In this document: positions 21,541 to 32,095 of the stretch, in pieces
How positions within the stretch are numbered: the first letter of the stretch is position 1
How the letters are laid out: every line of letters starts with the position of its first letter
Assembly (NCBI GenBank): GCA_022559985.1
Contig: JAFJTR010000032.1
Coordinates: 248,001 to 312,000 of the forward strand
DNA length: 64,000 nt
Direction: 5' to 3'
Origin: Parastagonospora avenae f. sp. tritici 18332-5
Taxonomy: Eukaryota > Ascomycota > Dothideomycetes > Pleosporales > Phaeosphaeriaceae
Notes under the pieces: generated by a model
The model's database searches: none
Seen by the model: the letters and a program-made list of their open reading frames with translations, nothing else
What the model was told of the DNA's origin: nothing
Program-made: the position numbers and the translations under genes

Positions 21541-24500
21541 ATGCCACCGAAGAAGCCTGCGGGCAATGTTGTCCAGGCTGAGGTTGCATTGAAGCAGACA
21601 CTCAAGAATTGTCTCGTCAATCTTCCCTCCACGCTTGTGTCGGTGCTCGTGAATGCCAATGCTGTACGTGTTTTCGATGAAGCGAAGCGATGAGATACTG
21701 ACACCATCTACAGGTCGCCCAGAATGTCGTCATCGAGCTCTCATACCGCCAGCCTCCCCCACCGGGCGCCTCGGACACCAGAAACGCCTCCCCATCCAAG
21801 TCAGTGTTCGTGGGATGGACAGGCATGCAGAGCCAGCGTAGACTGGCGTCTGTAGTCGGTCCGGGTGGGCTGAGAGGCAATGTGGCTACGAACCAGCAAG
21901 ACATTCCCGCTGTAGAGGTGGACGCGACCTTTGCGCGCCTCATTGGGCTCACCGAGGGTCAGAAGGTGGGCATCTTGCTGCACCTCGACCCTCCACAGGC
22001 GCATACTATCAACATCGAGCCTCTGACCCCGGTGGATTGGGAGATGATAGAGCTGCATGCACAGTTCCTAGAATTGAATTTCTTGTCTCAGATACGCGCG
22101 CTTCCCAACCCTCAAGCCCAGGCACCACACCCGTTGACACTCCACCTCTCCCCTACCACCACCGCGAACATCACCGTAACATCCATCGCGCCCGCACCGC
22201 CAACCACATCGCCCTTTGTGAAGATATCTCCGGACGCCGAAGTTATCGTTGCGCCCAAGACACGTCAGAAGGAGCGCAGTTCGACTAGAGAAAGCCGAAG
22301 CGTGGGAGGGGCCTCAAGAAAGAGCGGGAAGAGCGTCGCTAGCACAGTCAGGCGACGCAGTGGTCGTGATGAAAACGCTAGCAAGGGTGCCGTCTTCCTC
22401 CGAGGTGTGGATCGCAGTGTTGCTCAAGAGTGGTTCGATGAGGAGGAAGATGCAGATGCCCAAGGCCTCAAGGTCTGGGTAGACAAGGACGTCCTGCTTA
22501 CTAAAGCGCTCCGTGGAGTAGCGTGGGTGTCGGTAGCCATCATCAAGCCTGCAGGACTCCAAGAGCCGGTAGATATGTCACAAGAGCAGGAACAAGAAAA
22601 GCCTGTCGCTCGAGTGATTGCGCGCATCGCAAACTGGGAAGATGCGCCTGACAGTCGCCATGTCGCGCTCTCGACAGACCTCTGCCGAGTGCTGGGCTTC
22701 GAGGGCTTTGTAGGTGGACTTGTCCGTATTGAGGGTGCTCCTGCCCAGACCGCAAAACCATCAGCCATCAAGCCAACAGGGTCGAAAGAGTCAAGGGACC
22801 CGGTCGTGAAGACAATTAAGATCGTCCCCTTCTCTACCAATGCATCACAAGGCAATGCTTCACTGAGATTTGGTGGAGGGTCCAAGCAGGAGCAGGAGGA
22901 TGCTATTCAAAAAATCAAGACAACATACGGGAAGAAGAATGGCCTTCTCGACGGCCCAGTCACAGATGGCATGGTTCTGCCGCCCGTCGAAGATTCCGAA
23001 CTGGGATGGCAAGGAGGCCTTGTACGGTTCGATCCTCCACAGTCGGCATCCGGCACACCGTGGGTATTGTTCCCAGAAAGAAAACCACCCATCGAGCTCG
23101 CACAAGAGATACCTACTCCATCGACGTGGGCTAGGGGTTGGAAGCAAGGCGAACCATTGCAGGCCATCTCACCAAACCTCGTTGGTATCGATCCGCTCAT
23201 CCAGCAGCTCCGATCGCACCTCACACACAATTCCTCCGTCCTTCTGACCGGTGGTCTTGGCGCAGGCAAGTCGCAATGCGCGCAACTCCTTGCTCACCAG
23301 CTGCGAACCGGGTACCTCTTCAACGTCATCTATTACCCATGCAGCAAGCTTGTCACTGACGAGACAAGAGTTGCAACGATCAAGGAGACACTCAACCGAT
23401 TGTTTGCGTCAGCTTCTTGGGGTGCTCGATCTGGCGGTAATGCTGTTGTAGTTCTGGACGATTTGGATAAGCTATGTCCTGTCGAAACCGAACTACAAGT
23501 TGGTAACGAGAACGGGCGAAGTCGTCATGTTAGCGAATGTCTCATCTCCATTGTCCGACAATACTGCTCGGTAGACTCAGGTGTAGTACTGTTGGCTACG
23601 GCTCAAGGGAAAGAAGCACTCAACAATGTGATTGTTGGTGGCCACATCGTGCGAGAGATCGTAAGCCTGAAGGCGCCAAACAAGGATGGACGACGAAAAG
23701 TACTCGAATCGCTGGCACACAAGGATGCTAAACCTCAATCAGCACTACCAGAGGAACCGAACGGACACGCATTTCCCTCCTCGCCTACGAACAGCCGTCC
23801 GAGCACTTCGCATCGCAGCATCCCTGACAATGCCAGTATACAAGAAGACGAGCCAGAAGGATTCGGTTTCGTCGTAGAGCCCACAATTGATTTCTTGGAC
23901 CTTGCTGGACAGACAGATGGCTACATGCCAGGTGACCTGGTCCTACTGACATCTCGGGCTCGCAATGAAGCACTCATTCGCTCAATCACATCCTCTGAAA
24001 ACACAATTTCGCTCACTCGCGACGACTATACTTCAGCGCTGAAAGGCTTCACCCCGGCATCTCTACGGAACGTCACATTGCAATCTTCCACCACAAAATG
24101 GGACTCTATAGGCGGCTTACACTCCACCCGTCAGACCCTCCTAGAGACATTGCAATACCCCACAACCTACGCACCCATCTTCGCTCAATGCCCACTTCGA
24201 CTTCGATCTGGTCTCCTGCTATATGGGTATCCGGGCTGTGGTAAGACACTCCTCGCCTCCGCTGTTGCCGGCGAATGCGGTCTCAACTTCATCTCCGTCA
24301 AAGGCCCCGAGATCCTAAACAAGTACATCGGCGCCTCAGAAAAGAGCGTCCGAGACCTCTTCGAGCGCGCCGAAGCTGCTCGACCATGCGTCCTTTTCTT
24401 CGACGAGTTCGACTCTATCGCACCGAAGCGAGGACACGATAGCACCGGTGTCACAGATCGTGTAGTCAACCAGCTCTTGACACAAATGGACGGCGCCGAA

Positions 24501-25259
24501 GGACTCAGCGGCGTCTACGTCCTCGCCGCCACCTCGCGACCAGATCTCATCGACCCTGCCTTACTCCGCCCAGGCCGTCTAGACAAGAGTCTTCTCTGCG
24601 ACATGCCGGGCCTCGAAGAACGCATCGATATCCTGCGCGCCGTTACCCTCAAACTCAACCTCGCCCCCTCCCTCCTCACCTCCGACACCTCCGGCGAGAA
24701 TCTCCGCGAAATCGCCCGCCGCACAGAAGGCTACTCCGGCGCCGATCTACAAGCCGTCGTATACAACGCGCAGCTCGAAGCCATCCACGACGTCCTGGGC
24801 GACGCCGACCTGAGCGCCGATTCCAGCGCGAAGAAATCCGACTCCAAGGATAAAGACAAAGCCATACCTGAATTCATGCACTTCCGCTACGGCGAGGACG
24901 CATCCTCCCTCGACCCCGCGACCCCCATTCCCTCCGCCCAACTCACCGAGCGCGCCATGATCGCGCAGAAAATTGCCGCGTTACAGACTCTCCGGCGCAA
25001 GCAGAAGGCCCTGCAGCGCCCGTCGTCTAGCCACAATGACAAAGACGAGCAGGACAAGGATGATGAGGGTGAAAGGAAGGATCCGCAGATCCAGTGGAAG
25101 CATATTGATAGTTCACTGGGTACGACGCGCAGCAGTATTAGTGCGCAGGAGAGGGTGCGGTTGATGAGGATCTATCGCGAGTTTGTGGATGGGCGGGATG
25201 GGGATTTGCCGAGTGGGCAGGGGGGGAGTGAGATTGGGGGCAGGAGTAGTTTGATGTAG
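21541..25259 (+). CDS. pex1: Peroxin-1, AAA+ ATPase
   Basis: Two exons, 21541-21663 and 21714-25259, with a 50-bp intron; 1222 residues. Pex1 forms with Pex6 the ATPase that extracts the import receptor Pex5 from the peroxisomal membrane. Seen: N-terminal peroxin domain (SVFVGWTGMQSQRR onward), a degenerate first ATPase domain with Walker A GGLGAGKSQCAQ near residue 554 and VVVLDDLDKLCPVE as Walker B, and a canonical second domain with GYPGCGKTLLASAVAGECG near 879, FFDEFDSIAPKRG and the second-region-of-homology stretch ATSRPDLIDPALLRPGRLDK. A Lys/Asp-rich disordered tail follows. Order and motif spacing are those of Pex1, not Pex6 or Cdc48. Divergent from MCM7 with 290 bp between starts. Confidence 0.97.
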
Positions 25260-25456
25260 GGAGTGGGGAGGGTTGTGGTGGGTGTATATTAGGGGGGAGG
25301 AAGATGGATGTTTGTGGTATCATAGCATTTATACATTCTGCATCCAAGCAAGACATGCCCCAACCAGACATTATCCCTCGTAGCTGCCTCTCAAATCCAT
25401 GTTCGAGATGCTGCTCTTCTCCCCCTCCCCAAATCCTCATCTCCCACACTCGCCCT

Positions 25457-26033
25457 TTATTTCGAAACAGCACCCTTGACCTCCTCCGCCACACCCTTAA
25501 CCTTGTCTCCCGCCTCCTTCAGTGTCTCCCCCGCCTCCTTGCCCCCAAAATTCCAATAGTTCAAATACCTATACCCCTGCACCAACTGCGAGCTGAAATT
25601 AATCGCATGGCACCCGAAGAGCAGGTAATTCGCGGGCGTGACAGCGAGCGCGTAGCGCATGAAGGTGGCGGAGTACAGCGTGAGGGCGCCAGTCATGCGG
25701 CCCGAGATACTGCGAATGTATTAGCATTGTGAGGGAGGAAGAGGGTGGGGATGAACGTTTACATTTCCGGGTCTTTCGACATGTCTGCGATAGCGGCGAT
25801 GGGGATGCCAAAGTTTGATGCTGGGCCCCAGAAATCTTTCACATGGTCAGCACTCCTGTCCTATCTTTCTCTTGCTTGCAGAATTGTATCCCAATCCTCT
25901 GCAATTGTGTCCCACTCTTCCCCTTCCGCGCATCCACTGCGCTGCCGGGTAAAAACGTACGAGTGGAGCAGAAGTAGTCCGAGTACTTGTTTGAGCGGAT
26001 CTTCGCATTGAGGGCTTTGATCGCGGCGGCCAT
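25457..26033 (-). CDS. mpc1: Mitochondrial pyruvate carrier subunit, MPC1-like
   Basis: Three exons: 25961-26033, 25763-25835 and 25457-25709; introns of 125 and 53 bp; 132 residues. MPC1 with MPC2/3 forms the inner-membrane pyruvate importer. Seen after splicing: MAAAIKALNAKIRSNKYSDYF, then THFWGPASNFGIPIAAIADM, SKDPEIISGRMTGALTLYS and FMRYALAVTPANYLLFGCHAIN, all family blocks, followed by a short charged tail. The first acceptor is AAAG rather than the nearby CAG, because only that join gives THFWGP and keeps the frame. The three-helix layout is as expected. Confidence 0.93.
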
Positions 26034-26282
26034 GGTGGGCGACGACGTGTTTCGTGGGTGAGCTTTACTTCGGAAAGCGAAGGGGCCGTGGAAAGAGAGT
26101 AAGCTGTGGTCGTGCTTTGGTGGTGTTGGAGCTGGTTCGGTGCCAAGGAAAATCGGTGCCGGAGCGGAGCGGTTTGCGACAACGGGCAGAGAGGTCACGT
26201 GGGGTTTGTAAGGTGCGATTACGTGGTGGTTATTGGTTGGATTGCGCGAATGCCTTCAGTTGCAGGAATTGCATGTATCGCT

Positions 26283-26372
26283 GGGCAACATGGTAAAGGC
26301 TGCAGGTGTTTCAAGAGGTTTCAAGTCTTCAACGACCTTGTTCATCACTGCGTATAGCTTCAAGTAGGCTAA
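26283..26372. repeat. Weak copy of the ~92-bp hairpin repeat family
   Basis: The stretch around 26351-26368 reads GCGTATAGCTTCAAG, matching the right arm of the family (TGTATAGCTTCAAG). The left arm is poorly preserved. It may be an old copy or a chance match. Confidence 0.3.
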
Positions 26373-26497
26373 TACACATACGAGTGCAAAGCGGCAGTGA
26401 GCATCCATGTCATGGCATTGCAAGATTGGTAAAGCATTTTTCCAGGTCCTTCTTATCGATCTCAAGGGTATTGCGCAATTCAAGTTGCCGTAAATCT

Positions 26498-26605
26498 CCT
26501 TCGAACCAAAAACTTGAGCCGTATCACCATCCACCTTCGAACCAAAGACTTGAGCCATGTAACCATCCTCCTTCGAACCAAAGAATCGAGCCGTGTAACC
26601 ATCAT
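26498..26605. repeat. 36-bp tandem repeat, three copies
   Basis: Three head-to-tail units starting at 26498, 26534 and 26570, each beginning CCTTCGAACCAAA and differing at a few positions. Because 36 is a multiple of three, the array is open on the minus strand as a 12-residue repeat (pattern GYxAQVFGSKED). Confidence 0.9.
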
Positions 26606-26804
26606 TCCTCAAAGCCCCAGCCCTCCGACCCGTGTGAAACATATGAGACTGTGCTTACCTAATGTCTGCGTCTCAAAAGACGTTGCCATTTTCTCACACA
26701 ATCGCGTTCCGAGCTGGCGCAATTCGCTTTGCTGGTGTGGTATCGACTGACATTCCTGGTATGCTTTTGATGTTGCGAGCTCTCTCCAGACGACCTCCCC
26801 GCTC

Positions 26805-27668
26805 TTATCTGCCACCAAAGCCAGGAGGGGGTCCCCCGCGGCCAGGGAACCCAGGAGGTCCACCGAAGCCTGGGGGTCCTGCGAAACCTGGAGGACCACC
26901 GGCAGGAGGGAAGCCGGCTATGTAGTGTTAGCATACTTTCTCTAGAATTGAAATAGTTAACATACGAGGTCCACCGGGAGGACCGCCACGACCTGGGAAA
27001 CCAGGTGGGCCGCCGAAACCAGGACCGCCGGGGGGGAAACCTCCACCGAAACCAGGACCGGGACCTCCTACGCCAGGCGCGGGTCCAGTCAGGCCAACTG
27101 GAATACCACGTCCAGCCGGTCGCGCGACACCGGGACCAGCGCTCAGAGCTGCAGCAGTTGCAGTGCCACTAGGTTGCGCTCCAAGCCGAGCTGCAGGGTC
27201 TGCGGGCGGGGGTCCATCGACAGACAGGGAGATAACGTGTGCACCACGGATGATGGTCAGGCCGATCGCGCGTCGCTCCTCGGTCTCGGTCACGCTCTGT
27301 GTTGCGCCAGGCGCTGCCTTTCCTCGTCGTCGAGTGCGGCGGAACTCCTCTGTGTCGGCAAGGACCAGGTTCATGTGCTTCTGGAAATTAGCATCTTTTG
27401 AGTAGTGACTTTATGCGACACTGACCTTGTCGAACGCGAGCATCTGTCCAACCATCTGCCTACCATCTTGAAGTGTCACCTTCATGCGGTAGTTGATCTG
27501 CAATTGTGAGTTCGTTGCGACTATGAGCGGAAGTTGGAGCGCTTACGAGATTTTGCTACACCATCGGGCGTCAGTCAGTTCTACACGCGTCTTTTCTCAG
27601 GTCAAGGACTTGAGCTGCCGGGCAGAATTACTTACCATCTTCCCTTGTCGGTTCGCGGCTCCAGACAT
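26805..27668 (-). CDS. smb1: Small nuclear ribonucleoprotein SmB
   Basis: Five exons: 27636-27668, a 9-nt microexon 27547-27555 (codons Gln-Asn-Leu), 27426-27497, 26966-27377 and 26805-26917; introns of 80, 49, 48 and 48 bp; 212 residues. SmB is one of seven Sm proteins forming the ring around U1, U2, U4 and U5 snRNAs. Seen: QGKMQNLINYRMKVTLQDGR and GQMLAFDKHMNLVLADTEEF (Sm1), IGLTIIRGAHVISLSVDGPP (Sm2), then a long Pro/Gly-rich tail with PPGFGG-type repeats ending in GGR. The third intron ends CAGAAG, a tandem acceptor; using the second AG gives FDKHMNL as in other SmB proteins, and the first would add one Lys. The last intron has a perfect GCTAACAC branch site. Divergent with RPL11. Confidence 0.93.
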
Positions 27669-27956
27669 CGTGATAGTGGCGCGTCCGAAGACGACTTGGA
27701 GTTCAAAAATTGGTGTGTTGTAGGTATAGGAAAACAATGTCCCGTGTTCAGCAAGTGGTGGGGTGTGTTGCGGAGCTATCGGTGGTGTTGACGATGTTCG
27801 AAAGCTTTCGCAGGCCGCGAGCTAGGGTTGGTGCACGTGACCCGCTCGCTAAACTGGCGGGCCCGCCCACGGCTTCTCGACTAGCCAAAATTATTCGCGA
27901 CCTCCAACTTCAGCGGTCGACACATCTCCTGCCTACTAACATCAGCAGCACTCACA
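27669..27956. promoter_or_regulatory. Bidirectional promoter SmB / RPL11
   Basis: 288 bp between divergent start codons of two highly expressed housekeeping genes. No TATA box seen. A CTAAC-containing pyrimidine stretch precedes the RPL11 ATG. Confidence 0.6.
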
Positions 27957-28582
27957 ATGGTACGCAGCAAGACGCCCAACTCACTCGCGATGCCAGTACT
28001 AATGCGCACCGCAGTCCGACTCCAAGGCCTCCAACCCCATGCGGGAGCTCCGCATCCAGAAGCTCGTCCTCAACATCTCTGTTGGCGAGTCTGGTGATCG
28101 TCTCACCCGTGCTGCGAAGGTGCTCGAACAGCTCAGCGGTCAAACCCCCGTCTACTCCAAGGCCCGCTACACCGTCCGTACTTTCGGTATCAGGAGGAAC
28201 GAGAAGATCGCCGTCCACGTCACCGTCCGTGGCCCCAAGGCCGAGGAGATCCTCGAGCGTGGTCTCAAGGTCAAGGAGTACGAGCTCCGCAAGCGCAACT
28301 TCAGCGAGTCCGGCAACTTCGGTTTCGGTATCTCTGAGCACATCGACTTGGGCATCAAGTACGACCCTAGTATTGGGTATGTGGACAGTGGACTTAAACG
28401 AGGGGGCAATGGCTAACAGGAGCAGTATCTACGGCATGGACTTCTACGTCTGCATGACCCGCCCCGGTGAGCGGGTCGCCAAGCGCAGGCGGTGCCAGAG
28501 CAGGATCGGCGCCTCCCACCGCGTCAACCAGGCCGAGACCGTCAAGTGGTACAAGAACCGATTCGAGGGCATTGTCCGATAA
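27957..28582 (+). CDS. rpl11: 60S ribosomal protein L11 (uL5)
   Basis: Three exons: 27957-27959, 28015-28376 and 28426-28582; introns of 55 and 49 bp; 173 residues as in yeast Rpl11. The first coding exon is only the ATG, directly followed by GTACGC; the second starts SDSKASNPMRELRIQKLVLN. The protein contacts 5S rRNA in the central protuberance. Seen: NISVGESGDRLTRAAKVLEQ, the KARYTVRTFGIRRNEKIAVH block, GFGISEHIDLGIKYDPSIG, then GIYGMDFYVCMTRPGERVAK and the C-terminus WYKNRFEGIVR. An ATG-only first exon is a common ribosomal-protein arrangement. Confidence 0.97.
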
Positions 28583-30148
28583 GCGCATCGCATGTCGGTG
28601 AAGAGGGAACGAATTGAAGATTCTGCACGACTACCAGCATTTCCAGGTTTCGGCGGGTATGGTCCTACGGAGTCCTGGGTGTACTTAACAAAAGAGCAAG
28701 CATTGAACTTGCGGCCTATCAATGGAGCTTGACCTGTCTCTGACGAGCGGGTCTTATCACATACATCAATGGAGGCTTCACTAGGGTGAACTTGCCGATT
28801 CAACCATTGAGTGATCAACTTGCTCGTTGCTGTCTGCTCGTGATGTGTTTGCTTGTGATGCTGTGATGGACTTCAGTAGTCGTCTTCATACTGACCACAT
28901 GTCTCGTGCCAAGATCTCCAGCTTGCATTCGATTCAGAATGAGTGACTTCTCACTTAGACTTGACTTCCTGCGTCATGCACTCGACTTGGTCCATAAGTA
29001 TCGATCTTTGCCATTGTAATGGTTTACCACTGCAGAGATCGACGTTCATCCTGCGCTTTGTCTCAATGCTTCTCTTGTAGAACCGACACAGTGTCTCGTG
29101 CCGTTCAATAGCAGCGCCTACTGCTGCAATTCAATGTTGCCCACAGCGTCTCGATGTGATGTACAGCCAGCATCAAAATCCAACATTCAGCAAGCTTGCG
29201 CACAAACCTAAAATGTAATTCCAAAGAGAAGCATGGCATCACGTCGTATGCAAGAAGGCCTTTCCAGAATCTCTGTAGACTTCATAATCAATCCATACGA
29301 TCTCTACCTAGTGCCGAAGCCGATATCACTGGCGTCTCCAAAACCAAATCCTTTTTCCCATACATATTCCACACACGAAGCGGTGAGCTCCGTACCACCA
29401 TCAACCTCCTCGATCCAGCCACACGTGCATGTACCACCTTCCACCCTCTCTCATCTTCCACAGACCTATTCTTCGACCCGCATACTTTTCATGCACATTC
29501 GACCCACCATCTTGCCCGAAACGCGTGACATGCTCCCTTACGCTTGGAAAGGAATGTGACCACGCGTTCACGCGCCCGCGGCGGCGGCTAGCGAGAGTGG
29601 GCGGCTCGCTGGGTTTCCGGGTCGATCGCATGATGATGACGCGATGGATGGGTGAGTGCATCGGATTTCGGGTTGTGATGGGATATGGGCAAGACGCTGG
29701 GGAAAGCGTTGAGAGGTTGAAGGATGTCGAAGATTGAGTGTCGTGAAGTAACCGGGTAGGCATGCTAGAGGAAGAATCACAGTTTTCAGCAGAAGATAGT
29801 AATGGTAAAGTGTAATCTTTTGTTTGTCTTTGTCTTATGATAGATATCTGCCATCTCAATCTTTCTCACATCTGCATCCGTATGCGTATCCAAACAACAC
29901 CCCCAGGCGTTCCATTCTCGTCAAAAACAGTGAGAGACGTGTGTGTCAAGGTATCTCAAGGAAAAATCACCGCAACACCCATAAGCGATCGGAACGAAAG
30001 CAGAGCCCCAAAGCCAGCTTCTCAACAACAATAGGAAAAATGTACAAGTTTCTGTGCACCCAAGGAATCCCAGATCCAACAAAAGAAGAAGAGAAAAGAA
30101 CAACGACGCTAATGCAGCAAATAACGATACAACAAGAACAACGCTCTT
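28583..30148. other. Intergenic
   Basis: 1.6 kb between RPL11 and the four-TM gene (its 3' side). Short frames around 29200-29860 are mutually overlapping and featureless. The phrase GTCTCGTGCC occurs twice (near 28897 and 29094). No gene recognised. Confidence 0.45.
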
Positions 30149-31756
30149 CTAGCGGCCGGTCACGTTGGGACCAAAGTCAAAGCCCGCCGGTTGTTGTTGC
30201 GGTGGCGGGTATGACGGCGAAGCCAGAGGCGTGTATGCGCCCGGGATGGGTACCGAGGCGTACTGTTGCTCGCCGGGGGCGGCGTTGACGTGGTCATTGT
30301 GTCGTTCCTGGAAGCCAGGGGAGACAGGTGGGAGGGGCGGGGATGCAGTGCCCGTCCGCGCGGGGGCATCGAAGCCGTCCTGTCCAAGCTTGGGTGTAGC
30401 GCCGGTGACTTTGATGGGGGGAGCACCCAGGGTGAAGGGCTGGGGTTGCACGATCTCGCGGACAGAGGCGTATTGCACTTTGTCGCTCTCGCCAGCTTCG
30501 GCGGCAGAGTGCGCGTCGGTGTGCATGGGGTGTCCTGGGGGTGGGCGCCAGCCGCCGGAACGAGGAGAGAGAGGACCGAAGCCGGGGGTGTTGGGCGCGG
30601 ATTGCGAGCGGAGTTGCGCGAGGTAGAGATCTGAACGGGCGCGGTCGCGCATGGCCATGGACTTCCTGAGCTTGCGCTTGGACCAGAAGCGGTAGAAGAC
30701 GATGCCGTAGATGATGACGCAGAGGAGCTCGACGACGACTTCGATGATGCAGCAGACAAGTGCCCAATTCTGGTTGACTGTTAGTTCGTGTTTAGAGATT
30801 GCGGTATTGGGATAAACATACCTGAAGACGGCAGACGAGCGCATAGGAGATGTCATCTTCGAAAAGATGTCGTCGCTTGTTGTCTACGCAAGACCAGCCC
30901 CACATGTCCTTGTTATTGTTGTTCGCTTTACTTTGGTTGAGAATCGCTGCTCCAACTGCCCACATGATGATGCTGAAGACGAAGAATCCAACGGCGAAGA
31001 CAGTATAGTAGGCTGCTACTTTCTCGGCTCGGTTGTGGCCACCTCTAAAGTAGGCGACCATGACGACAATTGACATGACGAGCGAGACACAGGCAATGGA
31101 CAGAATAACGACTTGAGGCCAGATCTTGGTGTTTTCGGCCCATGGTGGAAGGTTGTTTCGTGGTGCAAGAGTCTTCGTGGCGTTGAAGATAGCGAAGGCA
31201 GTTGCAACCATGGAGAGGACGATCAGACTGCAGGCAAAATTGATACCACGCAGGAAGATCTTTGCTATTCTTACTCGGACCTTGATTTTCTACTTGTTGT
31301 TAGACACATGCTTAGAGACCTTCTGCTGTCTAGACTTACCAAGTCTTTCGCCTGCTCCTTCTCAGTGAAGGCCTCGTGCTTCTCGAGCTTCTGCTCTTCC
31401 CTGAAGGTAGGGCTCAGGATGCTCGCAGCGCCTGGTGTCCGTGGTGGTGCACCAGGCGACTTCATTGCACTCTTGAGCGCGCCCTGGGTGCGGGGCGTTG
31501 GTGGAGGAAGGTATCTCCGGTCGGTTTCTTCCATCTCGACGGCTGATACGTAGGACAGACCTACGTCGGAAACTTGAGGCTGAGGTTTGTAGTGGTTGGT
31601 GGGGTAGTCGAAGGGTGTCTTCGGACCGTCGACAGGTGAGTAGACTGAAGTAGCTTCGGCGAAGCGTGCTGTGCGAGGAGTCTTGTTGGTGTCGGAGTCG
31701 TCGGTATTCCGTCTTTCAATCGTAACTGTGAGATTCTTCTTATTGTTGGTTGCCAT
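30149..31756 (-). CDS. Four-TM membrane protein with disordered tails (MARVEL-like)
   Basis: Three exons: 31340-31756, 30822-31289 and 30149-30769; introns of 50 and 52 bp, both phase 0; 501 residues. Seen: a 150-residue cytosolic N-terminus with TP motifs (TPRTARF, SPVDGPKTPFD, PPPTPRTQ), then four hydrophobic helices (FACSLIVLSMVATAFAIF; PQVVILSIACVSLVMSIVVM; YYTVFAVGFFVFSIIMWAVG; WALVCCIIEVVVELLCVII) with a loop containing WGWSC before the last, then a 190-residue Pro/Ser/Gln-rich tail. The TM layout resembles MARVEL or SUR7-type fungal plasma-membrane proteins; no specific function can be named. Confidence 0.82.
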
Positions 31757-32095
31757 TCTACAACTTTCCAAGAGTCACACCAAGGCACGAAGCTCTCATC
31801 AAGTGGGGGCAGTGAAGGCTGAATGAGATGGGGAATGCTGTGAGGATGGCGACTATAATCCAGACCAGCTTAGACCAGTCGATGAAGGTGCAGGTGCAGG
31901 ATGACAGAAGGCAAAAGACACACGAAGTATTACAATAAGAGACCTGCTGGAGAAAAGAAAGGAGCAGAGGCAATGGAGCGAAGCGCCAGCCTTTTGTCTC
32001 CGGGCGCTTCGAGGGCGGCGAGCACAAGGATTGGATAGAGCAGAGCACGGTCGAGAGTGGAGAGAGATGGGATGGGAAAGCGGGCGGGTACTTAC
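31757..32095 (-). other. Candidate 5'-UTR intron of the four-TM gene
   Basis: On the minus strand a GTAAGT donor begins at 32095 and a TTGTAG acceptor ends at 31758, one base before the start codon. Removing these 338 bp would give a spliced leader. It is inferred only from splice consensus; a 275-codon frame through here (31758-32585) looks spurious. Confidence 0.4.

Larger units (their letters stand above)
26034..26804. other. Intergenic region with tandem repeat
   Basis: Between the start of MPC1 and the 3' end of SmB. It holds a 36-bp tandem repeat (26498-26605) and a weak match to the hairpin repeat family (26283-26372). A 128-codon minus frame (26256-26642) runs through both and would encode 12-residue repeats with FGSK; it has no other support. 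Confidence 0.5.
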
